64,000 nt of DNA from Zygnema cylindricum (Eukaryota; Streptophyta; Zygnematophyceae; Zygnematales; Zygnemataceae): positions 1-64,000 of the forward strand of contig JBBHKE010002482.1 of assembly GCA_037447655.1 (NCBI GenBank). Reading direction: 5' to 3'. The notes under the pieces are model-generated. The model did no database searches and was not told the origin of the DNA. It saw nothing but the letters and a program-made list of their open reading frames with translations. Positions within the stretch are counted from its first letter, which is position 1. The number at the start of each line of letters is the position of its first letter. The translations under genes were made by a program, and so were the position numbers. Shown one piece after another: positions 21,421 through 33,795 of this stretch.

Positions 21421-22455
21421 GGCAAAAGCAATAAACTGTGCCAATTACATTAATAATAAAGTCCTTACCTCTGATGTAAAGGGAGTGACACCTTATGAGA
21501 GATGGGTTGGAAGGAAACCAGATATCTCACACCTTAAAGTATTCAGTAGCAAAGTTTACAATCTTGACACGGATAGGAAAAACTGGAAACTAGATGCTAA
21601 GGGAAAACTTGGATACTTTGTGGGATATGATGCGTATGTCAAAGGATATATAGTATATGACTTAACGAAGAAAGATATCATTCTGGTCAAATACCTAGTT
21701 GTCATGGATGAAGGGAAGTCATTTGACCATTTCAAATGTACAAAGAAGATAAGAATCAGATTAGAGTCCGAGAGTGAGGAGAACTCGGTCGTTCCCAAAA
21801 AGGACATGAATGAAACGATGATTGCAGATTCAGTGGAGATCCGAGATACAGCAGACTTACCCGAAATCTCACATACTCCTATGGACTTCGAGGTGATAGA
21901 AGAAGTGGGACCAGAACCGGCTCCCATGGACAGGGGAGCCGATGAGACAGTGAGGAGAAATCCAAGACTTCAATCCATTCCAGTTTCGGAGTTTGAGGGA
22001 GGAAGAACGAGCAGCAAAAGGATACAAGAAAAACAGGCCGCTCATAAGGTAACTAAGTTATCTCACCCAGATGAGCCTCGGTCTTACACAGAGACAGTAA
22101 ATAATCGTGAGAAGGAAAGGTGGATTAGAGCCATAAATAATGAGATGGCTTTGATCATGGAAACAAGTACTTGGGAGCTAATGGATTGTCCTCCAGACAA
22201 AAAACCTATTTGGTGTAGATGGGTATTTAAACTAAGACTAAACCAAGATAATACCATTGAAATATATTAGGCTCGATTGGTAGTGAAAGGATTTAACCAA
22301 AAGGAGGGAATTGACTACGAGGAGACCTTTGCCCCAGTTGTTCGGTTCCCATCAGTAAGGATTCTCCTCAATCTGGCAACAGCGGAAGACATAGAAATTC
22401 ACCAGATGGATATTAAGACTTCCTTTTTTAATAGTGAGTTAGAGAAAGAGATAAT
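21421..22455 (+). pseudogene. Element D integrase C-terminus and truncated RT
   Basis: It is open from 21287 to 22270. It covers WVGRKPDISHLKVFS, an acidic variable linker, and the RT start (KERWIRAINNEMALIM, WCRWVFKLRLNQDN). A TAG at about 22268-22270 is followed in frame by [20 protein letters not shown] and [10 protein letters not shown], then the sequence ends at the LTR junction (22455/22456). The catalytic YVDD part is missing. Confidence 0.8.
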
Positions 22456-23505
22456 TGTAACTCTGAGACCTCCATAAGTCCTCAGAGTGGACAGCTTCCA
22501 AGAAGCCTCTAGGATAATCCTGACCCCTTTGTGTTTAAGCAAAAATAACTGCCACCCTGGCAGACAAAAACACTGACCAACTTCACCCTTGTGAAGGCAA
22601 GACTCCCCTGAGTCGATAGCAAAAAGAATCTCTGAATTTGCTCCCCTGAGCAGTAAGTTATGGAGGGTCAAAGTTGACCTTTTGTACAGAAGCTCTCTGG
22701 GAGAGAGGGTCCTATCTTCTAATTTTTCTAAGTCCTATCTCTCTCACAAACTCTATCTACTGATGTACGGAACCAATGAGAATTGAGTTCCGTACGCAAA
22801 AGTACATCTGCCGGTGTACTTTATGTACGGATATTGTACGACATGGCCAAAATGTCGACACATGTCAAATCCGGATTCGGTGCCATAATCTCCGGAGATT
22901 CCACAATCCAACGGAATTTCGCCACGTGTCATCCGATGTGGCGATGGCCACAAACCGCCGAAATCTTCCTCCGCAATCTCGGCGCTAATCTCGGCCGTCC
23001 GATTAAAGTCGGCTTTAATCGTAGCCGTAATAAATACATGCGCGGTATTTGTTTCATTTACGAAACAAATGCGCGGTACTGATTTGTGTCCGTACTGTAA
23101 GTCGTACATTTATATTTTACTGGATCTATGTATCCCGTAATTCATTTCAGTTAAATGGTTTATCGCATGCATAACTATTTAAATAAATATCAAACTATAT
23201 AGTACGTAATACTACTGCTATACTTAACGGCTAAGGCTACCGGCTATTTCCTATCTGCCGGCCGGTAGGTACATGGATCAAATCCTGCCGCCGGCACATA
23301 CCTTTTAATTAAATAAATAAACCCTAACATAAAATTCCCGTAAACCTCAGGATAGCCAAGGTAGCCATGGCTCTAGCTTCCTCTCCAATTTCTTAGTGAC
23401 TGCGACAAGTTTGAGAGTTGGAGAGAGAAGTTAGAGATAGACTGCCTCGACTTCTATATTTCTTTTCAGACCTAGAAAATACTAATAAAACCATTAGTTT
23501 TTACA
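22456..23505 (-). repeat. 3'-side LTR of element E
   Basis: On the minus strand it runs TGTAAAAACTAATGG to GAGTTACA, 1,050 bp. Its outer end abuts element D's RT. If the inversion model holds, it is a hybrid of E and F LTR sequence. Confidence 0.85.
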
Positions 23506-23518
23506 CTCCCCTTATTTT

Positions 23519-25155
23519 CTAGTCAATCTTTAATTTCAGACCACACTTCTCCCTGCAAAAAATTAGCTTAGGGGAAGGCACAGGTTTGGTCATCATATCT
23601 GCTACCATCTCAGTATCTGGTCTGTACTCTAAACTGATTATTTTGTTTTCTACTTTCTCTCTAACAAAGCTGAGTCTGATGTCCATGTGTTTGGCTTTAA
23701 AATGGTATTTAGGATTGGCAGAAATAGCGATTGCTGCCTGATTATCACAAAATATTTTCTGCACACCACTCTTAAGGTGACCAAGCTCACCAAGCAAAGA
23801 CTTGACCCACATCAATTCTTTTACAGCAGAGCAAGAGGCCATATACTCAGCCTCCATGGTGGACTGAGCAATAACCTTTTGCTGTTTTCTACTCCAACAG
23901 CAAGCCCCATCACCCACATATAATACATATCAAGAAGTACATCTCCTCATCGGAGCATCACCATAACTGGCATCACTCCAAGTAGTGATGTCAGTATTCT
24001 CCCCACCCAAATGCAACCATAGATCTCTAGTTCCTACCAAGTATCTAAGGACTCTCTTAGCTGCCTCCCAATCCTTCTTAGTGGGAGCATTTAGACTTCT
24101 ACTCAGCACTCCTACAGCTGCAGCTAAATCCGGCCGGGTACAATTCATAAAATAGATTAGACTTCCCACTACTTGCCTGTAAGGAATAGTCTGCATGAAC
24201 TTCTGTTCATCAGGAGATAATTCCTCGTCTAAGACTATGACTCCTTCTTCCTCACTCCCCTCACTTCCCTTCTTCAACTCCATTGGAGTTGTACAACTAT
24301 TAGCTTTATCCATTTGAAATTTTTCAAGCATGTTCCCTATTGCTTCCTTTTGAGTCAATCTTATAATTTTCCTTTTTCGGTCTCTCTCTACTTGAATTCC
24401 CAAAATATATTTTGCTTCCCCCATATCCTTCATTTCAAATCTCCCCTTAAGATCGGTTTTCAGTTTATTAATTTTTTCCATTGATTTACTTAAAACAAGC
24501 AAATCATCAACATAAATTACAATAATATAAAACCTTCCTCATCTTCGAAAACATAGATTGAGTGATCTGAGCTGATCCGAATATATCCTAGACCGGTAAG
24601 AAACTCATCAAGCTTCTTATTCCACTGTCGAGGCGCCTGTTTCAAACCATAAAGAGATTTAATCAGCCGGCATACCTTACTCTCCTCTCCTTCTTCCACA
24701 AACCCTTCGGGTTGTCGCATGAAGATCTCCTCTTCCAATTCTCCATGCAAAAAGGCTGTTTTGATGTCCATCTGGTGCACTTCCATGTCTTCCACCGCTG
24801 CTAAACTGAGAAGTATGCGGACGGAGGGAAATCTTACCACCGGGGCAAAGGTTTCCTCGTAGTCAATTCCTTCCTTTTGTGTAAATCCCTTTGCCACTAA
24901 TCTGGCCTTGTAGCGCTCGCTTGTGTTATCTGGGTTTAGTTTTAGTTTGAAAACCCACTTACAACCGATTGGTTTTCGGTTAGGTGGACAGTCCACCAGC
25001 TCCCAAGTATCGGCTGCCATGATTGAAGCCATCTCCTCATTGATGGTTGTCTTCCACCGGTTTCTTTCTGGACAAGTCATCGCCTCTCCATAAGTTTGAG
25101 GTTCATCTTGATGAGATAGTTTAGTTACCTTGTTATTAACCTGTTTTTCTTGCAG
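23519..25155 (-). pseudogene. Element E reverse transcriptase and RNase H
   Basis: RT reads at 25080-24517 ([49 protein letters not shown]). A one-base loss in a T run near 24535 shifts the frame just before the YVDD region. The next frame (24502-23930) begins after it with VLSKSMEKINK, then TRPDLAAAV and TWSDASYGDAP, and ends at GGA to TGA (~23931). RNase H completes at 23917-23519 (SRKQQKVIAQS, CDNQAAIA, ending KLKID). A TGA (AGA to TGA) near 25155 separates it from the integrase part. Only three changes disable this half. Confidence 0.85.
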
Positions 25156-27165
25156 TCATTTGCTACTTCTCCTCCCCCCCTCAAAATCTGAGGCCGGAAT
25201 AGATGGTTCTCGTGGATTGTTTCGAACAAACTCGGCTTCTCCCCTATCCCTTGATTCCGAATCAATTTCCACCACGTCTTCCGCTTCGAGTAGAGTTGTC
25301 ACTGGAGTTTCCACAGCCGAGTCCTTTTCAGTCTGATTTGTTCCTGCAAGAATGTCATCTTCTCTAAAACCTGGATAGTTAGGAAGCTCAAAGTCATCGG
25401 AATTTTCTAACTCAAATCTGATTTTTACTGACTTCGTATATTTGAAGGGATCTACAGACTTTCCTTCATCCATAACTACTAGATGCTTTACTAAGATTAT
25501 ATCTTCCTTTTTTAGATCATAAACTCTATATCCTTTAACATCTTCATCATATCCTAATAAGTATCCTGGTTTTCCTTTAGGATCTAGCTTCCAATTGGAC
25601 CGATCAGTATCTAGACTGAACACTTGACTGCCGAAAACCTTTAAGTGAGATATGTCTGGTTTCCGGCCTGTCCATCTCTCATAAGGTGTTTGATCTTTTA
25701 TAGCTGAAGTAAGGACTCTATTCTTGAGGTAATTAGCACAGTTCATTGCTTCTGCCCAAAACCTTTTCCCTATCGTTTTATCTGACAACATACTTCTAGC
25801 ACTATCACTTAGTGTTCTATTTAACCTCTCAGCTACCCCATTCTGTTCAGGATTTTCTGGAACTGTCTTTTGGTGTTGAACCCCATCTTCCCTCAGAAAA
25901 TCCTCAAACTGGTTAGAAGTATACTCTCCACCATTGTCACTCCTTACTCTCTTGATTGGAGTTTCATGGAGTTTTTCGCTCCATGCTTTATATTGTCTAA
26001 AACAATCCTCAGCTTCGGACTTGTTTTTCAAAAAATATACCCGGGAATACCGAGACCAATCATCAGTTATAGTCATCATAAATCTCTTCCCCCCCGGTGA
26101 GGGCACTTTAGCCGGTCCCCAAATATCTGTGTGTACTAGATCTAGAATTTTTTCTCCCTTATAGGTGGCTGACTTAGGAAAGGGTAATCTGTGTGCTTTA
26201 CCTTGAGCACATCCACTACAATCACTTATATCATCACTCTCACTGAACTGAATCCCTTCCACCACTCCCATCTTTTTCATCTCTCTTAACTTATCTAGAT
26301 TCACATGCCCAAGCCTCTTATGCCACATCATAATATCATGAACACCAACATAATAAAGTTTCTTCTTTTCATTACTTAAGATCAGCCTAAACATCCCATG
26401 GCTACCTTTCCCAGCAATAAAATAGACATCATCCTCAAAACTAGCAGTAAAGACTCCTTCCCTAGTGCTAGTAAAAAAACCCTTATCATCTAATACTGAT
26501 GTAGAGATAAGATTTTTGTTCAGCTCCGGAATAAACAATATATCGGAGAATGTTAATATGGATGTCTTTCCTTCTACTAACACTTTTAGATGTACCGATC
26601 CTACAAGAGTAGTGGTGACTATCCTCCCATCCCCGTACTCTATCTCTACTGTGGGAATCTTTCTTATCTTAGTGAACAGGTGTCTATCCTTACACATGTG
26701 CATGGAGGCACCTGAATCTACAATCCAGCCTGCTTCACCTTTCAATCCACCGTAAGCACATTTCTGCCTTCGTGGAATTTCGACCTCATTTTTCGCCTCC
26801 AACTCCTCATCCAAAAGGAGCTCATCGTCCTCGTCCTCGGATTCAGCCTCAAGTACCTGTGTGACAAGGGCCTTTTTCTTTCCTCTCGGGGTACCACCGG
26901 TCTGCCCCTCCTTTAACCAAAGCTCGGTTAGCTTAGTGCACTCTGCCATATAGTGCCCCGGTTTCTTACAAAAATGACATAGTCCTTTGGGAGCTCTTGG
27001 TTCGAACTCATCGGCCTGTTTTTTCTGCTCCCTACCCCCATAGTTTCCGACCGGTTTTCGGGAATCCCTGTTCCTCCAATCAGTCGCTGTTGCCAAGGCT
27101 TGGCCACTCTTTCCTCCCCTTCGGATCTCAATTGTATTCTCTTGAACGAGAATCATCCCTACCAC
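25156..27165 (-). pseudogene. Element E gag C-terminus, protease and integrase (669 open codons)
   Basis: This is the longest uninterrupted copia frame in the window. By residue: CCHC zinc knuckle C63-C66-H71-C76 (CHFCKKPGHYMAEC); aspartic protease DSG at 150-152; integrase zinc-binding H282, H287, C316, C319; catalytic acids D347 (HTDIWGP), D410 (RSDNGGEYT) and E446 (NGVAERLN), with 35 residues between the last two. The C-terminal copia domain (RWTGRKPDISHLKVFG) and acidic linker follow. All expected catalytic residues are present, so these domains could still be active in this copy if made. The N-terminal gag part is cut off by upstream stops. Confidence 0.85.
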
Positions 27166-27852
27166 TGAGTTGCATATCCACCTTGAGTCAGGAAAGTCCT
27201 ACACACGGTAAACTATGTTCACGAACTCATCAGGTAACTTCATCAGTAAACAGTTAACCTTTTCTTTTTCACTAAAATCTTTTCCCGCACTCTGTAGCTC
27301 CATGAAGAGTGTAGCTAGCTCATTGCAAAAATCCAACATATTTCCCCCTTTGTATACATACTCCTTAACTTTCTGATCAGCCAACTGTTGTTGCTAAATC
27401 GTACCACTTCGGTACATCTCTATAAGAGCCATCCAAAGATCGGATGCCCTTTCTACCTGCAAATGAGGACATGCAAGTCCTTGAGTGAGATGGCATAGGA
27501 TGAAGTGCTTTGCCGCCATATTGTTGAAGTCCCAGGTTTCAGTATCATTCTCCTTGCTCCTCGGAATAGGTGACATGAATGCTAAACCAGTTGCTATTGG
27601 TGTGGTCGCCTCCTTCTCCTTTCCTTTGTCCACCACCTCTCCTTCCTTTGTTTCCTCCGTTGAAGGTGAATCCTCTTTCCTGGTGAATCTGCTTCCTCCA
27701 AACCCTGGAGGAATTCCAAGACTTGATGGACGCCCCAATCGTCCACTCACTATCCCCCAAAACCTTTTTTCGCATAGAGCTCCTATCATCATACTTTCCT
27801 AGTATATGAAGCCAGTTCCATTAAAGATTGGTACCCTAGAGGGTGGGCCCAT
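27166..27852 (-). pseudogene. Element E gag N-terminal part
   Basis: The frame runs from the primer-site ATG (27852-27850). Three amber codons break it, and the sister copies identify the original codons: TGG to TAG at 27799-27801 (YWES), CAG to TAG at 27394-27396 (TIQQQQ) and CAG to TAG near 27207 (RVQDLPDS). No frameshift is seen, so gag, protease and integrase were one frame. Confidence 0.85.
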
Positions 27853-27856
27853 AACC
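27842..27856 (-). other. Primer-binding site of element E
   Basis: The minus strand reads GGTTATGGGCCCACC directly after the LTR end, the perfect 15-nt half-tRNA site. The ATG inside it is in frame with gag. Confidence 0.8.
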
Positions 27857-28902
27857 TGTAACTCTGAGACCTCCATAAGTCCTCAGAGTGGACAGCTTCC
27901 AAGAAGCCTCTAGGATAATCCTGACCCCTTTGTGTTTAAGCAAAAATAACTGCCACCCTGGCAGACAAAAACTCTGACCAACTTCACCCCTGTGAAGGCA
28001 AGACTCCCCTGAGTCGATAGCAAAAAGAATCTCTGAATTTGCTCCCCTGAGCAGTAAGTTATGGAGGGTCAAAGTTGACCTTTTGTACAGAAGCTCTCTG
28101 GGAGAGAGGGTCCTATCTTCTAATTTTTCTAAGTCCTATCTCTCTCACAAACTCTATCTACTGATGTACGGAACCAATCAGAATTGAGTTCCGTACGCAA
28201 AAGTACATCTGCCGATGTACTTTATGTACGAACATTGTACGACATGGCCAAAATGTCGACACATGTCAAATCCGGATTCGGTGCCATAATCTCCGGAGAT
28301 TCCACAATCCAACGGAATTTCGCCACGCGTCATCCAATGTGGCGATGGCCACAAACCGCCAGAATCTTCCTCCGCGATCTCGGCGCTAATCCCGGCCGTT
28401 CGATTAAATTCGGATTTAATCGTAGCCGTAATAAATACATGCGCGGTATTTGTTTCACTTACGAAACAAATGCGCGGTATTGATTTTTGTCCGTACCGTA
28501 ATTCGTACATTATATATTACTGGATCTATGTATCCCGTAATCCATAACAGTTAAATGATTTATCGTACGTATACATAATTAAATAAATATCAAACTATAT
28601 AGTATGTAACACTATTGCTAGACTTAACGGCTAAGGCTACCGGCTATTTCCTGTCTGCCGGCCGGTAGGTACAAGGATCAAATCCTGCCGCCGACACATA
28701 CCTTTTAAATAAATAAACCCTAATATAAAATTCCCGTAAACCTCAGGATAGCCAAGGTAGCCATGGCTCTAGCTTCCTCTCCAATTTCTCAATGACTGCG
28801 ACAAGTTTGAGAGTTGGAGAAAGAAGTTAGAGATAGATTGCCTCGGCTTCTATATTTCTTTTCAGACCTAGAAAATACTAATAATAACCATTAGTTTCTA
28901 CA
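27857..28902 (-). repeat. 5' LTR of element E
   Basis: On the minus strand it starts TGTAGAAACTAATGG (28902) and ends GAGTTACA (27857), 1,046 bp. It directly abuts plus-strand LTR sequence of element F at 28903. Confidence 0.85.
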
Positions 28903-29444
28903 GGCCGCAATTAGCTCCGAGATCGCGGAGGAAGATTTCGGCGGTTTGTGGCCATCGCCACATCGGATGACGCATGGCGAAATTACGTTGGATCGTGGAA
29001 TCTTTGGAGATTATGGCACCGAATCCGGATATGACATGTGTCGACATTTAGGCCATGTCGTACAATGTCCGTACATAAAGTACACCGGCAGCTGTACTTT
29101 TGCATACGGAACTGTATTCTGATTGGTTCCGTACATCAGTAGATAGAGTCTCTGAGAGAGATAGGACTTAGAAAAATTTAGAAGATAGGACCCTCTCTCC
29201 CAGAGAGCTTCTGTATAAAAGGTTAACTTTGACCCTCCATAACTTACTACTCAGGGGAGCAAATTCAGAGATTCTTTTTGCTATCAACTCAGGGGAGTCT
29301 TGCCTTCACAGGGGTGTAGGTGGTCAGGGTTTTTGTCTGCCAGGGTGGCAGTTATTTTTGCTGAAACACAAAGGGGTCAGGATTATCCTAGAGGCTTCTT
29401 GGAAGCTGTCTACTCTGAGGACTTATGGAGGTCTCAGAGTTGCA
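28903..29444 (+). repeat. Right part of F's 5' LTR
   Basis: It starts GGCCGCAATTAG, matching the LTR interior just after the CGGCCG site, and ends GAGTTGCA before the primer site. Together with 34839-35351 it makes ~1,050 bp after allowing a 5-bp duplication, the full family LTR length. Confidence 0.85.
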
Positions 29445-29459
29445 GGTTATGGGCCCACC
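29445..29459 (+). other. Primer-binding site of element F
   Basis: GGTTATGGGCCCACC is a perfect 15-nt complement of the plant initiator tRNA-Met anticodon arm. Its ATG (29449) is in frame with gag and lies 24 nt after an in-frame LTR ATG (29425). Confidence 0.8.
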
Positions 29460-30056
29460 CTCTAGGGTACCAATCTTTAATGGAACCGGCTTCATATACT
29501 GGGAAAGTATGATGATAGGAGCTCTATGCGAAAAAAGGTTTTGGGGGATAGTGAGTGGACGGTTGGGGCGTCCATCAAGTCTTGGAATTCCTCCAGGATT
29601 TGGAGGAACCAGATTCACCAGGAAAGAGGATCCATCTTCAACGGAGGAAACAAAAGAAGGAGAGGTGGTGGACAAAGGAAAGGAGAAGGAGACGACCACA
29701 CCAATAGCAACTGGTTCGACATTCATGTCGCCTATTCCGAGGAATGAGGAGAATGATACTGAAACCTGGGACTTCAACAATATGGCGGCAAAGCACTTCA
29801 TCCTACGCCATCTCACTCAAGGATTTGCATGTCTTCATTTGCAGGTAGAAAGGGCATCCGATCTTTGGATGGCTCTCATAAAGATGTACCGAAGTGGTAC
29901 GATTCAGCAACAACAGTTGGCTGATGAGAAAGTTAAGGAGTATGTATACAAAGGGGGAAATATGTTGGATTTTTGCAATGAGCTTGCTACACTCTTCATG
30001 GAGCTACAGAGTGCGGGAAAAGATTTTAGTGAAAAAGAAAAGGTTAACTGTTTCTG
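29449..30056 (+). pseudogene. Element F gag N-terminal part
   Basis: MGPPSRVPIFNGTGF opens a continuous gag frame through the conserved ALCEKRFWGIVSG, MAAKHFILRHLTQG and KGGNMLDFCNEL segments. One base (A) is missing in the run that reads GTTTACTG in element H. This ends the frame at a TGA (~30054), and the rest continues from 30057 in another frame. Confidence 0.85.
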
Positions 30057-31727
30057 ATGAAGTTACCTGATGAGTTCGTGAACATAGTTTACCGTGTGCC
30101 GGACTTGCCTGACTCAAGGTGGATATGGAACTCAGTGGTAGGGATGATTCTCGTTGAAGAGAATACAATTGAGATCCGAAGGGGAGGAAAGAGTGGCCAA
30201 GCCTTGGCAACAGCGACTGATTGGAGGAACAGGGATTCCCAAAAACCGGTCGGAAACTATGGGGGTAGGGAGCAGAAAAAACAGTCCGACGAGTTCGAAC
30301 CAAGGGCTCCCAAAGGTTTATGTCATTTTTGTAAGAAACCGGGGCACTATATGGCAGAGTGCACTAAGCTAACCGAGCTTCGGTTAAAGGAGGGGCAGAC
30401 CGGTGGTACCCTAAGAGGAAAGAAAAAGGCCCTTGTCACACAGGTACTTGAGGCTGAATCCGAGGACGAGGACGATGAGCTCCTTTTGGATGAGGAGTTG
30501 GAGGCGAAAAATGAGGTCGAAATTCCACGAAGGCAGAAATGTGCTTACGGTGGACTGAAAGGTGAAGCAGGCAGGATTGTAGATTCAGGTGCCTCCATGC
30601 ACATGTGTAAGGATAGACACCTGTTCACTAAGATAAGAAAGATTCCCACCGTAGAGATAGAGTACGGGGATGGGAGGATAGTCACCACTACTCTTGTAGG
30701 ATCGGTAGATCTGAAAGTGTTAGTAGAAGGAAAGACATCCATATTAACATTCTCCGATGTATTCTTTATTCCGGAGCTGAACAAAAATCTTATCTCTACA
30801 TTAGTATTAGATGATAAGGGTTTTTTCACTAGCACTAGGGAAGGAGTCTTTACTGCTAGTTTTGAGGAGGATGTCTATTTCATTGCTGAGAAAGGTAGCC
30901 ATGGGATGTTTAGGCTCGTTTTAAGTAATGAAAAGAAGAAACTTTATTATGCTGGTGTTCATGATATTATGATGTGTCATAAGAGGCTTGGGCATGTGAA
31001 TCTAGATAAGTTAAGAGAGATGAAAAAGATTGGAGTGGTGGAAGGGATTCAGTTCAGTGAAAGTGATGATATAAGTGATTGTAGTGGATGTGCTCAAGGT
31101 AAAGCACACAGATTACCCTTTCCTAAATCAGCCACCTATAAGGGAGAAAAAGTTCTAGATCTAGTACACACAGATATTTGGGGACCGGCTAAAGTGCCCT
31201 CACCGGGGGGGAAGAGATTTATGATGACTATAACTGATGATTGGTCTCGGTATTCCCGGGTATATTTTTTGAAAAACAAGTCCGAAGCTGAGGATTGTTT
31301 TAGACAATATAAAGCATGGAGCGAAAAACTCCATGAAACTCCAATCAAGAGAGTAAGGAGTGATAATGGTGGAGAGTATACTTCTAACCATTTTGAGAAT
31401 TTTCTGAGGGAAGTTGGGGTTCAACATCAAAAGACAGTTCCAGAAAATCCGGAACAGAATGGGGTAGCTGAAAGGTTAAATAGAACACTAAGTGATAGTG
31501 CTAGAAGTATGTTGTCAGATAAAAAGATAGGAAAAAGGTTTTGGGCAGAAGCAATGAACTATGCTAATTACCTCAAGAATAGAGTTCTTACTTTAGCTAT
31601 AAAAGATCAAACACCTTATGAGAGATGGACAGGCCGGAAACCAGACATATCTCACTTAAAGGTTTTCGGTAGTCAAGTGTTCAGTCTAGATACTGATCGG
31701 TCCAATTGGAAGCTAGATCCTAAATGA
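30057..31727 (+). pseudogene. Element F gag C-terminus, protease and integrase
   Basis: 556 open codons hold the CCHC knuckle (CHFCKKPGHYMAEC), protease DSGASMHMC, integrase HKRLGHVNL with CSGCAQGKAH, and catalytic HTDIWGP, RSDNGGEYTS and NGVAERLNRTL. The T run after the protease is T6C, which keeps the frame. The frame closes at GGA to TGA (31725-31727). The following ~155 bp continue in frame (KPGYLLGYDEDVKGYR). Confidence 0.85.
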
Positions 31728-33782
31728 AAACCGGGATACTTATTAGGATATGATGAAGATGTTAAAGGATATAGAGTTTATGATCTAAAAAGGGAAGATA
31801 TAATCTTAGTAAAGCATCTAGTAGTTATGGATGAAGGAAAGTCTGTGGATCCCTTCAAATATACGAAGTCAGTAAAAATCAGATTTGAGTCAGAAAAATT
31901 CCGATGACTTTGAGCTTCCTAACTATCCAGGTTTTAGAGAAGATGACATTCTTGCAGGAACAAATCAGACCGAAAACGACTCGGCTGTGGAAACTCCAGT
32001 GACAACTCTACCCGAAGCAGAAGACGTGGTGAAAATTGATTCGGAATCAAGGGATAGGGGAGAAGCCGAGTTTGTTCGAAAGAATCCACGAGAACCATCT
32101 ATTTCGGCCTCAGATTTTGAGGGGGGGAGGAGAAGTAGCAAAAGACTGCAAGAAAAACAGGTTAATAACAAGGTAACTAAACTATCTCATCAAGATGAAC
32201 CTCAAACTTATGGAGAGGCGATGACTTGTCCAGAAAGAAACCGGTGGAAGACAGCTATCAATGAGGAGATGGCTTCAATCATGGCAGCCGATACTTGGGA
32301 GCTGGTGGACTGTCCACCTAACCGAAAACCAATCGGTTGTAAGTGGGTTTTCAAATTAAAACTGAATCCAGATAACACAATCGAGCGCTACAAGGCCAGA
32401 TTAGTGGCAAAGGGATTTACACAAAAGGAAGGAATTGACTACGAGGAAACCTTTGCTCGGTGGTCAGATTTCCCTCTGTCCGCATACTTCTCAGTTTAGC
32501 AGCGGCGGAAGACATGGAAGTGCATCAGATGGACATCAAGACAGCCTTTTTGCATGGAGAATTGAAAGAGGAGATCTTCATGCGACAACCCGAAGGTTTT
32601 GTGGAGGAAGGAGAGGAGAGTAAGGTATGCCGGCTGATTAAATCTCTTTATGGTTTGAAACAGGCACCTCGACAATGGAATAAGAAGCTTGATGAGTTTC
32701 TTACCGGTCTGGGATATATTCGGATCAGCTCAGATCAATCAATCTATGTTTTCGAAGATGAGGAAGGTTTTATATTTATCGCAATTTATGTTGATGATTT
32801 GCTTGTTTTAAGTAAATCAATGGAAAAAATTAACAAACTGAAAACCGATCTTAAGGGGAGAATTAAAATGAAGGATATGAGAGAAGCAAGATATATTTTG
32901 GGAATTCAAGTAGAGAGAGACCGAAAAAGGAAAATTATAAGACTGACTCAAAAGGAAGCAATAGGGAACATGCTTGAAAAATTTCAAATGGATAAAGCTA
33001 ATAGTTGTACAACTCCAATGGAGTTGAAGAAGGGAAGTGAGGGGAGTGAGGAAAAAGGAGTCATAGTCTTAGACGAGGGATTATCTCCTGATGAACAGAA
33101 GTTCATGCAGACTATTCCTTACAGGCAAGTAGTGGGAAGTCTAATCTATTTTATGAATTGTACCCGGCCGGATTTAGCTGCAGCTGTAGGAGTGCTGAGT
33201 AGAAGTCTAAATGCTCCCACTAAGAAGGATTGGGAGGCAGCTAAGAGAGTCCTTAGATATTTGGTAGGAACTAGGGATCTATGGTTGCATCTGGGTGGGG
33301 AGAATACTGACATCACTACTTGGAGTGATGCCAGTTATGGTGATGCTCCGATGAGGAGATGCACTTCTGGATATGTATTATATGTGGGTGAAAGGGCTTG
33401 CTGTTGGAGTAGTAAACAGCAAAAGGTTATTGCTCAGTCCACCATGGAGAGTGAGTATATGGCCTCCTTTTCTGCTGTAAAAGAATTGATGTGGGTCAAG
33501 TCTTTACTTGGTGAGCTTGGCCACCTTAAGAGTGGTGTGCAGAAAATATTTTGTGATAATCAGGCAGCAATCGCTATTTCTGCCAATCCTAAACATCATT
33601 TTAAAGCCAAACACATGGACATCAGACTCAGCTTTGTTAGAGAAAAAGTAAAAAACAAAATAATCAGTTTAGAGTACAGACCAGATAGTGAGATGGTAGC
33701 GGATATGATGACCAAACCTGTGCCTTCCCCTAAGCTAATGTTTTGCAGGGAGAAGTGTGGTCTGAAATTAAAGATTGACTAG
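31728..33782 (+). pseudogene. Element F integrase C-terminus, RT and RNase H
   Basis: After the stop at 31725 the frame runs to an extra A near 31897, then continues at 31885-32499 through the acidic linker and RT start (KPIGCKWVFKLKL). A base loss near 32455 shifts it again. 32460-33782 is 440 open codons with HQMDIKTAFLHGEL, YGLKQAPRQWN, the catalytic YVDDLLVLSKS, TRPDLAAAV, WSDASYGDAP and CDNQAAIA, ending KLKID. All RT and RNase H catalytic motifs are present. Confidence 0.85.
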
Positions 33783-33795
33783 AAAATAAGCGGAG

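Larger units (their letters stand above)
18429..22455 (+). mobile_element. Ty1/copia element D, a second related family, 3' truncated
   Basis: Plus-strand element with an LTR mostly unlike the other copies (it ends TAATTGCA) but the same half-tRNA primer site. Gag, protease, integrase and the first part of RT are present. It is cut at 22455 inside RT, where an LTR end of the E/F complex begins. Its RT/RNase H remainder and 3' LTR are not in the window. Confidence 0.8.
22456..28902 (-). mobile_element. Ty1/copia element E (both LTRs present)
   Basis: Reverse-oriented element with an LTR at 22456-23505, internal region 23506-27856 and 5' LTR 27857-28902. The polypurine tract is AAAATAAGGGGAG (23518-23506, minus). 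The flanks do not match (ATAAT left, GGCCG right). The right flank GGCCG does match the bases beside the LTR end at 34838/34839, which is best explained by an inversion (see findings). The internal region has only a few disabling changes. Confidence 0.85.

Noticed and set aside
22776-23082. Recurring ~100-codon frames in many LTRs
   Set aside because: They recur only because the LTR is repeated, they lie on both strands, and they vary freely between copies. They are non-coding LTR sequence.
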